Positions 25,415-33,495 of a stretch of 64,000 nt of DNA are shown here, in pieces (position 1 is the first letter of the stretch; every line of letters begins with the position of its first letter). The notes below the pieces were generated by a model. It was not told the DNA's origin, searched no databases, and was given only the letters and a program-made list of their open reading frames with translations. The DNA comes from Anaerohabitans sp964387285 (lineage in GTDB: Bacteria; Zhuqueibacterota; Zhuqueibacteria; Residuimicrobiales; Residuimicrobiaceae). The DNA lies in assembly GCA_964387285.1 (NCBI GenBank), contig CAYLWO010000009.1:1-64000 (forward strand), read 5' to 3'. The position numbers were made by a program, and so were the translations under genes.

Positions 25415-26218
25415 CTAATTTACCGTAAGGGGTTGTTCCATCAGATTGCTTAAATGATTTTTATCGTCCAGGGCTTCGTCCGGCCTTCTTTCCAAAAACT
25501 GTTGAACATAGGGATGTTTCTCTTTGCGCAAATCGTCGCACGTTCCGCTAAAGATCACACGGCCTTCATGCAACAACGCTACGCGATCGGCGATGAGAAA
25601 CACCGAGGCCAGCTCATGGGTGACCACGACAATGGTCATACGAAAAGCTTTGTGCAGCTTGAGGATTAAATGATCGATGCCGGCCGCCACAATCGGATCC
25701 AGGCCGGCAGAGGGTTCGTCGCATAACAGGATATCCGGATCCATGGCCAGAGCGCGGGCCAGGGCTGCACGCTTTTTCATGCCGCCGGACAATTGTGCCG
25801 GCATATACTCTTCATACCCGGCCAAACCCACCAGATCCAATTTGAGGCGCGTCATAATTTTTATGGTGGACGCTTCCAAGGGCGTATGCTCCTGCAAAGC
25901 CAGACCGACATTTTCCCCAACGGTCATGGAATTGAACAGGGCTGCGCCCTGAAACAACATACCCACTTTGCGCAAAACCTGATCGCGTTCCTGCTCTGTA
26001 GCGGCCGCCATATCCACGCCTTTGATCAGAATGCGGCCTGCGGTCGGTTTTTCCAAACCCACCAAATGACGCAACAAGGTGCTTTTGCCGCAACCGGAAC
26101 GACCGAGAATGACAAACGTCTCATTGGCATAGAGATCCAGATTGATGCCTTTGAGAATCTCATGCTCACCGTAGCAGGTGCGCAAATCGCGAATTTGTAT
26201 AACAGGTTCGTTAGCCAT
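25415..26218 (-). CDS. mlaF: MlaF-family ABC ATPase
   Basis: ATP-hydrolysing subunit of the Mla lipid transporter. The 267 residues show Walker A (GRSGCGKST), Q-loop (MLFQGAALFNSMTVGENVG), the signature LSGGMKKRAALARALAMDP and Walker B ILLCDEPSAGLDP, then the switch His in VVVTHELASVFLIADR. The C-terminal extension (RPDEALDDKNHLSNLMEQ) is typical of MlaF. It is separated from mlaE by about 310 bases that hold an inverted repeat (26235-26500). Confidence 0.94.
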   Translation of the reverse strand: MANEPVIQIRDLRTCYGEHEILKGINLDLYANETFVILGRSGCGKSTLLRHLVGLEKPTAGRILIKGVDMAAATEQERDQVLRKVGMLFQGAALFNSMTVGENVGLALQEHTPLEASTIKIMTRLKLDLVGLAGYEEYMPAQLSGGMKKRAALARALAMDPDILLCDEPSAGLDPIVAAGIDHLILKLHKAFRMTIVVVTHELASVFLIADRVALLHEGRVIFSGTCDDLRKEKHPYVQQFLERRPDEALDDKNHLSNLMEQPLTVN

Positions 26219-26234
26219 AATACATTTACTTTTT

Positions 26235-26500
26235 AAAAAGCGAACGCGGATGAAACGGATTGAACGGATAAAAACGGATTTAGATTCTTTTCTTGGTTCT
26301 TGAATATGTCATTACGTACTTGCACATTTCTCTTGTTTCGTTGCTATTCAACAATCCATTGATATCTGTGAATGAAATATCAAAAAAAAATAGATGTTTT
26401 AATGACCTTCTAATTTCGCTCTCTAAAATATTTCAGGAAAAGTGTTTTGAATCAATCCGTTCAAATCCGTTTCATCCGTTCAATCCGCGTTCGCTTTTAA
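26235..26500. repeat. inverted repeats flanking a 170-base AT-rich insert
   Basis: Arm 26235-26281 (AAAAAGCGAACGCGGATG then GAAACGGATTGAACGG) is the reverse complement of arm 26452-26500, with small differences such as the order of the ATTGAACGG and ATGAAACGG blocks. Between them is AT-rich DNA whose short open frame (26293-26547) looks like chance. It lies inside the mla operon between mlaE and mlaF. It could be a MITE-like element or an mRNA stem that sets the ratio of permease to ATPase. Confidence 0.6.
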
Positions 26501-26531
26501 TTTGCGAGATAAATCTCGCGGTACTTTATAT

Positions 26532-27335
26532 TTACAGTGTCGAATAAAACAGCGCGGTAAACAACATGTCCGCGAAAATGATCAAAAAAATAGATCGCAC
26601 CACTGCCGTGGTCGTGGCTTTACCCACGCCCTCGGCGCCGCCTTGCACATGAAATCCCTCAAAAGCGCCAACCAGCGCAATGATAACGGCGAAAAAGAAA
26701 CTTTTTACCAGACCGCTGACGAAATCCTTCAGCATCAGGGCGGCAGCGGTTTCGTTGAAATAGGCAATGGCTGATATTTTCAGGCTGGTCAGGCCGAGGA
26801 CCATGCCGCCGAGAATGCCGAGCAGATCAGCCAACACCGTGAGACACGGAACGACAATCACCATGGCCAGGGTGCGCGGCGCAACCAGGAAATGAATCGG
26901 ATTAAGCGCCATGGTTTGCAAAGCGTCCAACTCTTCTGCTACCTTCATGGAACCGATTTCGGCCGCGATGGCTGAGCCGCTGCGGCCGGCAATGATGATG
27001 GCGGTGATCAGCGGCGCCAATTCGCGCGTAACGGACACGCCGACCAGATCTGCTACATAGATCACCGCGCCAAAGCGCTGCAATTGATATGCGGATTGCA
27101 TGGCAATGATAAGGCCGACGATAAAAGTGATGGTAGCGACAATCGGCAGCGAGTGTACGCCGATGATCACCATCTGATCGCACGTCGCCCGCCAGCGAAT
27201 CGGCCGCCCCTGCCAGGGCGCAATAAAAATTCCCTTGAACGTGAGAACGCTGAACCGCGCCATACGGGTCAGCTGACTGCAGAAAGAAAAAAAAGAACGG
27301 CCCAACGATGCCGGTATGTCGGAAAAACGCGTCAA
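26532..27335 (-). CDS. mlaE: MlaE-family permease
   Basis: Membrane subunit of the Mla lipid transporter. The 267 residues have the family blocks IIGVHSLPIVATITFIVGLIIAMQSAYQL, VTRELAPLITAIIIAGRSGSAIAAEIGSM, EELDALQTMALNPIHFLVAPR and EGFHVQGGAEGVGKATTTAVV. About six membrane segments. The start appears to be TTG at 27335, which overlaps the stop of the STAS gene as TTGA; no ATG gives the usual N-terminus. The overlap makes coupled synthesis of the STAS protein and MlaE likely. Confidence 0.93.
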   Translation of the reverse strand: MTRFSDIPASLGRSFFSFCSQLTRMARFSVLTFKGIFIAPWQGRPIRWRATCDQMVIIGVHSLPIVATITFIVGLIIAMQSAYQLQRFGAVIYVADLVGVSVTRELAPLITAIIIAGRSGSAIAAEIGSMKVAEELDALQTMALNPIHFLVAPRTLAMVIVVPCLTVLADLLGILGGMVLGLTSLKISAIAYFNETAAALMLKDFVSGLVKSFFFAVIIALVGAFEGFHVQGGAEGVGKATTTAVVRSIFLIIFADMLFTALFYSTL

Positions 27336-27676
27336 GCAGGCGCCTGAGCGACAACATGATTCAAATCGTTGTGGATTTCGAACACTTTGTCCAATCGCGT
27401 CAAATTGAACACTTCGCGCACCTCATCCACCATCCCCACCAGGGCGATGCGACCGCCGTAGCGGTTCACTTGCTGCAAAGCCTCAATAAAGGTAGCCACG
27501 CCGGAACTGTCGATGTAGGTCACCTCCGCGAGATGAATGATGATCAACGGCGTATGCTGCTGCGCCTGTTTCATCAACACGGTGCGCACCTGCGGAGAAG
27601 AGTAGAGATCGATCTCTCCGCCGATATGAACAAAAGTGACGTCGTCCTTTACAGTGGTTTTCACTTCCAAATTCAC
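27332..27676 (-). CDS. STAS-domain protein (RsbV/SpoIIAA- or MlaB-like)
   Basis: A 114-residue STAS protein: VTFVHIGGEIDLYSSPQVRTVL, LIIIHLAEVTYIDSSGVATFIEAL and a GGRIALVGM region. The DSSG motif keeps the serine that kinases of the SpoIIAB/RsbW type phosphorylate. Its GTG start overlaps the kinase stop (GTGA) and its stop overlaps the mlaE start (TTGA). Two readings compete: an anti-sigma antagonist, or an MlaB-like regulatory STAS subunit of the Mla complex. Gene order fits both, and the protein may do both jobs. Confidence 0.88.
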   Translation of the reverse strand: MNLEVKTTVKDDVTFVHIGGEIDLYSSPQVRTVLMKQAQQHTPLIIIHLAEVTYIDSSGVATFIEALQQVNRYGGRIALVGMVDEVREVFNLTRLDKVFEIHNDLNHVVAQAPA

Positions 27677-28086
27677 GTCTTCTTCTCCTTCGGCAATTGC
27701 TTGCTCATCACCAAGCGATTGCCGATATCCGGCATATTGCTGTAATGGACCTCATCCATGACGCTGCGAATTATGTAAACGCCGAGTCCGCCGGGCCGGA
27801 TATCATCCAACGGCCTCGGTTTAATATTATGAATGTCTGCCGGTTCTCCGTAATCCTGAACCGTGATGATCAAACGGGGAGCTTCAATTTTACAGGTCAC
27901 CAGAATAGGCTGACCGCTGCGGCCCTTGTACGCATGTTTGATGACATTGGTGCAGGCTTCGTCCACCGCCAGAGTGATCTTGCTGCAATCGATTTTATTA
28001 AAACCGGCCAGACAGCACATCTGTTGCACGGTAGCGCGCAGCACGCGCAACATTTCCGGGTTGCTGGTCAGATGGAGTTCGATCAT
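27673..28086 (-). CDS. RsbW/SpoIIAB-like serine kinase (HATPase_c_2)
   Basis: Anti-sigma-type ATP-binding protein of about 137 residues. The GHKL boxes are visible: N box LAVDEACTNVIKHAYKG, G1-like TVQDYGEPAD and G2 RPGGLGVYIIRSVMDEV. ATG 28086 is preferred over the in-frame start at 28164, which would overlap the upstream gene by 65 bases; CAGGA lies 6 bases before it. It is sandwiched between a SpoIIE-type phosphatase and a STAS protein, the three parts of a partner switch. Confidence 0.87.
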   Translation of the reverse strand: MIELHLTSNPEMLRVLRATVQQMCCLAGFNKIDCSKITLAVDEACTNVIKHAYKGRSGQPILVTCKIEAPRLIITVQDYGEPADIHNIKPRPLDDIRPGGLGVYIIRSVMDEVHYSNMPDIGNRLVMSKQLPKEKKT

Positions 28087-28099
28087 CTTTTCCTGCACG

Positions 28100-29422
28100 T
28101 TATTTTTGCCCAGAACCTTTCCAATGAAAGACCAGAGCTGTGATATCATCGTGTTGAGAAACATGCTGAACGTGTTCCATGACCTGGTTCATGACGCTCT
28201 GCAAGAGCGCTTCAGCGTCGCTGCAGTCCCTCGGAGCGGCTTGCAAGCGATCCATGCCAAAAGCCTGACCCTGGCTGTCGCGGGCCTCAACGATGCCATC
28301 GGTGAAGAGCAAAAGAAAATCACCGGCCTGCAGCGCTACGGATACGCAGTCGAACGGCTGTCCGGGTATGATGCCTAAAGGAACGCCCTGAGAGTTGTTA
28401 AGCCAACGATTTTGTCCTTGCTGCGGAGAAATATGCAACACCGGCAAATGCCCCGCATTGACTAAAGTGGCCATGCCGTTGGCCATATCAATCATCATAT
28501 ATTCCATGGTGACAAACATGCCGTTACGGCTGCGCTCGCATAACGTGGCATCCAATTGCGATAACAGCTCGGCCGGGTTGCGACTTTTTTGCGCCAAGAA
28601 TCGGACGTCGGCCATCAACCGCGCCATATACAACGCTGCCGGAACGCCCTTGCCGGAAACATCACCGATGAGCAATCCCAGTTGACCGTTATCCAGTTCA
28701 ATAGCGTCATAAAAATCACCGCCTACCGAGATTGCCTGCAAATTTCGTGCCGCAAGTCCAAAAGAATCCGCTGATTGGCAGGGCAAGATCTGCGGCATGA
28801 AACTCTGTTGAATAATCTTAGCAGAATCAAGCTGTTGCTGCAATCGTAACTGCTGCAAAGCCAGCTGGTGCATACGTGCGTTTTCAATGGCCAGGGCGAC
28901 ATGGCGGCAGAAAGCGATGAACAATTCCTGATCATGGTCGTCAAACTGTTTCCCATCGGTACGGTTGATCACCTCAGCAACACCGATGATGCGCTCTTTG
29001 GCTTTCAACGGAGCAGCCAGGATGGTTCTGGTTTGAAAACCCGATTGCCGATCCATGTCGCGGAAAAAGCGTTGGTCTTTGCTGACATCCGGCACCATGA
29101 GTGGTTGATCCTGCTGCCAAACCCAGCCGGCAACGCCCTGGCCTTTATTCAGATGCAATACCTGCACAACCTGATCGCCGACCTCGCCCAAAGCGATTTT
29201 GCACTCTAGTCTTTGCGTCTCCTCATTGATTAACATGACGGAACTGGCTTCGGCATGCATGACGCTCTGTGCTTTTTCCATGACCAATTCCAGCAGCTTG
29301 TCCAGATCCAAGGTCGAATTGATCAGCGCGCTGACCTCCATTAAACTGGAAAGGCCGACCAGGCGCGCTTCCAAATCCGCAATTTTTTTTTCAAGACGTA
29401 TGCGAGTTTGCTGGTCCATCAC
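28100..29422 (-). CDS. GAF-domain SpoIIE/RsbU-type PP2C phosphatase
   Basis: Serine phosphatase that would dephosphorylate the STAS protein two genes downstream. The 440 residues start with a coiled-coil stretch (RIRLEKKIADLEARL), then a GAF domain (about residues 35-180, LLELVMEKAQSVMHAEASSVML). The PP2C domain runs from about 225 to the end: ISVGGDFYDAIELDNGQLGLLIGDVSGKGVPAALYMA, FLLLFTDGIVEARD and HDDITALVFH carry the metal-binding Asp and Gly residues. It starts 9 bases after the polA stop, so it is probably in the polA transcript. The GAF domain implies an input signal, which is unknown. Confidence 0.92.
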   Translation of the reverse strand: MMDQQTRIRLEKKIADLEARLVGLSSLMEVSALINSTLDLDKLLELVMEKAQSVMHAEASSVMLINEETQRLECKIALGEVGDQVVQVLHLNKGQGVAGWVWQQDQPLMVPDVSKDQRFFRDMDRQSGFQTRTILAAPLKAKERIIGVAEVINRTDGKQFDDHDQELFIAFCRHVALAIENARMHQLALQQLRLQQQLDSAKIIQQSFMPQILPCQSADSFGLAARNLQAISVGGDFYDAIELDNGQLGLLIGDVSGKGVPAALYMARLMADVRFLAQKSRNPAELLSQLDATLCERSRNGMFVTMEYMMIDMANGMATLVNAGHLPVLHISPQQGQNRWLNNSQGVPLGIIPGQPFDCVSVALQAGDFLLLFTDGIVEARDSQGQAFGMDRLQAAPRDCSDAEALLQSVMNQVMEHVQHVSQHDDITALVFHWKGSGQK

Positions 29423-29431
29423 AACCGCTGG

Positions 29432-32155
29432 TTAGTGTGCTTGCAGCCAATTTTCGCCCACGCCGATGTCCACTTTGATCGGCGTTTCGAGCTGCAACGC
29501 GTTTTCCATTTCATGGCGCACGATCTCTTTAATTTCATCCAGCTCTTTTTTGGGCGCTTCAAATACTAATTCATCGTGTACTTGCAAAATCATGCGCGTG
29601 CGGAATTTTTTTTGCAGGATTTTGTCTATGCGAATCATCGCCACTTTGATCAAATCCGCGGCACTGCCCTGTATCGGCGTATTGATCGCCGTGCGTTCCG
29701 CAAATTCCCGAATGCGACGATTGTCATGATTGATTTCCGGCAAATAACGCCGCCTATTCAACAGGGTGGTCACATAGCCGTTGGCGCGCGCCGCATAAAC
29801 GGTGCGCATCATGAACTCTTGCACAGCCGGATAATTGGCAAAATAGGACTGGATGAAATCCTCCGCTTCCTGCGGCGAAATGGCCAATCGTTGCGACAAA
29901 CCATAAGCGCCCATGCCGTACATGATGCCGAAATTGACCTCTTTGGCTTTGCGCCGCATATCCGCTGTCACCTCGGTCGGTTCCACCTTGAAAATCAGGG
30001 CAGCGGTGCGGGTATGGACATCTTCATTGTGCAGAAAGGATTGCCGCAAAGTTTCATCGCCGGAAAGATGCGCCATGATGCGCAATTCAATTTGCGAATA
30101 ATCCGCGTCGAGCAGCACGTGATCCGCATCGGCGGTGACAAAAGCCCGGCGGATGCGCCGACCGATCTCGGTGCGCACCGGAATGTTCTGCAGATTGGGT
30201 TCGCTGGAAGAGAGCCGTCCGGTGGCGGCCACCGTTTGATTGTAGGAAGTATGCAACCGTCCGGTGCGCGGGTTGAGCAAACGGGGCAAAGCGTCCACAT
30301 AAGTGGATTTCAGTTTGGTCAGCTGTCGATAGTCCAGCAAAACAGCCGGCAGTTCGTGCTGTCCGGCCAGTTCTTCCAGCACAGAGACATCGGTAGAATA
30401 TCCGGTTTTGGTGCGTCGTCCGGCGGGCAGCTTTAGCTGATCGAACAACACGGTTGCCAATTGCTTGGGTGAATTGATGTTGAATTTTGTACCGGCCAGT
30501 TTATAAATTTTTTTTTCAATGGAGGCCAACTCCCCTTCCAACTCTTTGGACATGGCAGCCAGATACATTTCATCCAATGCCACGCCGGTCTGCTCCATAT
30601 GTTTTAAAACCGAGACCAGAGGTATTTCCACATCGTGGAACAAACCGCTGATGTTCATTTCTTCCAGTTTGGGCATTAACAAATTTTGCAGACGCCAGGT
30701 CATATCCGCATCTTCACAGGCATATTCAGAGATGACCGGCAACGGCACCAGATCCATGGTGCGCTGATTTTTGCCGCTGCCGATGAGATCGCTGGTGGGA
30801 ATTTTTTTCACATCCAGGTATTCCAGACTGACCGCATCCAGATTATGCTGGTGGCTGGATGGATTGATCAGGTAGCTGGCTACCATGGTATCGCAAAACA
30901 AGCCGGCCACCGGCGCTCCGGCGCGCTGCAAAACAATCATGTCGTACTTGGCATTATGACCGCATTTTTTTACGGTTTCGTCGGCGAGAATCGGCTTGAG
31001 CGCATCGATGACGACGTCGGCCGCGAGAGGTTTGGTCTGATCTGCCAGATCGCCGGGTCCCTTGACCGGAATGTAAAAAGCAAAGCCGTCCTGCCAGGAA
31101 AAGGAGAGTCCAACCAATTCGGCCAACAACGGATCTTCACTGGTGGTTTCCGTATCCAATGCAAAAGCGGTCTGCTGTTTTAATGCAGAAATGAATTTAT
31201 CAAACTCTTTCTGCTCGGTGATCAGCGCATAGTTGCGTTCAGCCGAGGTCTTGCGTTTTTTAAAACGATCCTGCAATGAAGGGATTTCCACCTCTTTGAA
31301 AAATTGCGCCGCTTTTTCACTGTTGATCGTCCGGATCGCGAGGTCCTTTACGGAACTGGACAGCGGCACATCACAATGTATGGTGGCTAATTTTTGCGAC
31401 AATCGCGCGGAATCAGCGCCTTTAAGCAAGGCTTCGCGCGCCCGTTTATTGGTCAACTCGTTCGCGTTCGCTAATATGGTCTCCAGATCATGATATTTGC
31501 GCAACAGATCCAGAGCGGTCACCGGCCCGACTCCGGCTACGCCCGGAATATTGTCCGACGCATCACCGGCCAGAGCCAAATAATCGATGACCTGACAGGG
31601 TCGTACGCCCATTTTTTGCATAACCGCTTCGGCGTCCAGCCACTCCACGCCTTCACCGGCGCTCTTGGGATGATAGATGATCGTGTGCTCATTGACCAGT
31701 TGCATCATATCCTTGTCGCCGGTGACCAGCACGGTTTGCACTTTTTCCTCTTCCGCACGGCGCGCCAGCGTGCCCATAATATCATCGGCCTCAAAACCGG
31801 GCATGGTCAGCAAGGCCACATCCAGAGCTTCCAGCATCTGGCGGATGCGTGGCAGAGTCTGTTGCATGTCTTCCGGCATCTCTTTGCGGGTGGCTTTGTA
31901 TTCATCAAAGAGGTGATGTCGAAAGGTGGGTTCCGGGGTATCAAAAACCACCGCCAGATATTCGGGCTTTTCAACATCAATGATATTTAACAGCGCCCGG
32001 CTGAAACCAAAGACCGTACTGACGTTTTCACCGCGCGAGTTAACCAAAGGATTGCGGATAAAGGCATAGTACGCGCGGTAGGCCAGAGCGGAACCATCCA
32101 AAAGAAACAACCGTTTACGAGATGAGGCAGGCATAGATTTTCCCAAGTTATTCAT
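29432..32155 (-). CDS. polA: DNA polymerase I
   Basis: Removes RNA primers and fills gaps. The 907 residues contain a 5'-3' exonuclease domain (LFLLDGSALAYRAYYAF to about residue 300), a 3'-5' exonuclease domain whose metal ligands look intact (FALDTETTSED, CGHNAKYDMIVL, YACEDADMTWRL), and the polymerase domain (LDADYSQIELRIMAHLS, RRKAKEVNFGIMYGMGAYGLS, QVHDELVFEAP). ATG 32155 and ATG 32134 are both possible starts. It opens a long minus-strand run into the partner-switch genes and mlaE. Confidence 0.96.
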   Translation of the reverse strand: MNNLGKSMPASSRKRLFLLDGSALAYRAYYAFIRNPLVNSRGENVSTVFGFSRALLNIIDVEKPEYLAVVFDTPEPTFRHHLFDEYKATRKEMPEDMQQTLPRIRQMLEALDVALLTMPGFEADDIMGTLARRAEEEKVQTVLVTGDKDMMQLVNEHTIIYHPKSAGEGVEWLDAEAVMQKMGVRPCQVIDYLALAGDASDNIPGVAGVGPVTALDLLRKYHDLETILANANELTNKRAREALLKGADSARLSQKLATIHCDVPLSSSVKDLAIRTINSEKAAQFFKEVEIPSLQDRFKKRKTSAERNYALITEQKEFDKFISALKQQTAFALDTETTSEDPLLAELVGLSFSWQDGFAFYIPVKGPGDLADQTKPLAADVVIDALKPILADETVKKCGHNAKYDMIVLQRAGAPVAGLFCDTMVASYLINPSSHQHNLDAVSLEYLDVKKIPTSDLIGSGKNQRTMDLVPLPVISEYACEDADMTWRLQNLLMPKLEEMNISGLFHDVEIPLVSVLKHMEQTGVALDEMYLAAMSKELEGELASIEKKIYKLAGTKFNINSPKQLATVLFDQLKLPAGRRTKTGYSTDVSVLEELAGQHELPAVLLDYRQLTKLKSTYVDALPRLLNPRTGRLHTSYNQTVAATGRLSSSEPNLQNIPVRTEIGRRIRRAFVTADADHVLLDADYSQIELRIMAHLSGDETLRQSFLHNEDVHTRTAALIFKVEPTEVTADMRRKAKEVNFGIMYGMGAYGLSQRLAISPQEAEDFIQSYFANYPAVQEFMMRTVYAARANGYVTTLLNRRRYLPEINHDNRRIREFAERTAINTPIQGSAADLIKVAMIRIDKILQKKFRTRMILQVHDELVFEAPKKELDEIKEIVRHEMENALQLETPIKVDIGVGENWLQAH

Positions 32156-32311
32156 TTAACCTGAAAATGTAACCATAATTTCACTGGCATGCAATGCAAA
32201 ACTAGTGGCAAATTAAGAATAAAATGATTACATTATTTATTACCGGCTTTTGACTATCAGGTCCTGCGCAGCAGCCGCTGAATGGACCCTAAACGATCAT
32301 CAATGGAGAAA

Positions 32312-32650
32312 ATGGATATGCAGAATAATCCGACGCAACAAATAAACGTAGAACTGGGTGAAAAGGAGGCCGAGGGCATCTATTCGAACCTGGCGCTGAT
32401 CACCCATTCGCCTGCCGAGTTTGTCATGGATTTTACCCGCATGGTGCCGGGCGTTCCCAAAGCGCGCGTTTACGCGCGTATTATCATGACGCCGCAACAT
32501 GCCAAGTCTTTATTGAACGCACTTAAAGAGAACGTCGGCAAGTACGAAAAACAATTCGGTGAAATAAAAATATTCGCAGAACAGGCAACGTCGGGGCGCG
32601 CCATCGGTTTTCAACCCAATGCCGAAGAAAACGCGGATATCGCCCGCTAA
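32312..32650 (+). CDS. DUF3467 family protein
   Basis: A small soluble protein of unknown function (DUF3467). The core INVELGEKEAEGIYSNLALITHSPAEFVMDFTRMVPGVPKARVYARIIMTPQHAKSLLNAL is split here over residues 12-73 and is typical of the family in many FCB and Aquificae genomes. Start codons at 32303, 32312 and 32318 are all in frame; GGAG at 32305 fits 32318 best and 32312 less well. The next gene begins 2 bases after its stop. Confidence 0.8.
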   Translation: MDMQNNPTQQINVELGEKEAEGIYSNLALITHSPAEFVMDFTRMVPGVPKARVYARIIMTPQHAKSLLNALKENVGKYEKQFGEIKIFAEQATSGRAIGFQPNAEENADIAR

Positions 32651-32652
32651 AG

Positions 32653-33198
32653 ATGAAACCTTGCAATGTGATTTGGCTTCTGCTGCTGCTCGTTGCCCAT
32701 TCGTTTGGGCAGGCCGGCCTGGGTTTACAGACAGGCGTATGGAAACCCAGTTCACTCGACAAAGAGCCCAACAAACCTTTTACGCCGATAAGCGGCAGCG
32801 GTCTGTCCGGTGGGATTCAATTTTCCACTCCGGCATGGCAGGGATTCAGCCTGCAATTGGCCGGTTGGGCATGGCAACAATCCATTCCCGGCCAGGATAA
32901 AAAAACCACGCTCCTGCATGTATCGTGTGACATCAAGAACCGTTTATTGAGCCAATCCTGGATCCGTCCTTATGCCACCTATGGCGCAGCCGTGATCTGG
33001 GGAACCGAAGACCGATCTTGTCTGCAAAAAAGCGGTTTGAGCATTAATTTCGGCGCCGGCATTGATTTCATGATGCAAAAACACTGGGGGCTGGGCTTAG
33101 AATATCAATACCTTTATTGTACGATGGACCGTCGATTAGGATTAACCGATGATTACAGTGGGCCCAAATTGACGGTCAAGCTTTTATATTTTTATTAG
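32653..33198 (+). CDS. small secreted outer-membrane beta-barrel-like protein
   Basis: 181 residues: signal peptide (VIWLLLLLVAHSFGQ), then alternating strands with aromatic ends (GLGLQTGVWKPSS, FSLQLAGWAWQQS, WIRPYATYGAAVIW, GLGLEYQYLYCTM) that finish in KLTVKLLYFY. The terminal aromatic residue and strand spacing suit an eight-stranded barrel. It follows DUF3467 by 2 bases. No specific family is recognised. Confidence 0.7.
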   Translation: MKPCNVIWLLLLLVAHSFGQAGLGLQTGVWKPSSLDKEPNKPFTPISGSGLSGGIQFSTPAWQGFSLQLAGWAWQQSIPGQDKKTTLLHVSCDIKNRLLSQSWIRPYATYGAAVIWGTEDRSCLQKSGLSINFGAGIDFMMQKHWGLGLEYQYLYCTMDRRLGLTDDYSGPKLTVKLLYFY

Positions 33199-33483
33199 GC
33201 TTGTTTTTTGTTGATGCAGAACTGTTCACAATTGATACATATATTCAACTGCTGCACAAGCTGGCAGGGTAAAAGTTTTTTTGCCGCTTACTCACCGAGA
33301 GTTTTGTTGGCGCCGCAGCAAATATCCTCTTATTATTATTAGCCCTATCTTTTAGATTTCCTGCGCTGACATTCTCATTTATTGCCTTTAATCCTTGTTC
33401 TAGGTACAATTTTTGCAGCCAGAGTACAACGTGAATTTTGCATGGCAGCAACCCGGTAGAGCATCTCTGATATCATACAAAAC
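33199..33483. other. intergenic region before the giant surface protein gene
   Basis: About 285 bases with no gene that I can support and no clear hairpin. It presumably contains the promoter of the gene at 33496. Confidence 0.5.
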
Positions 33484-33495
33484 GGAGGATTCTCC

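Noticed and set aside
26293..26547. Small open frame between the inverted repeats
   Set aside because: It is 84 codons, AT-rich, without a recognisable protein or ribosome binding site, and spans one arm of the repeat.
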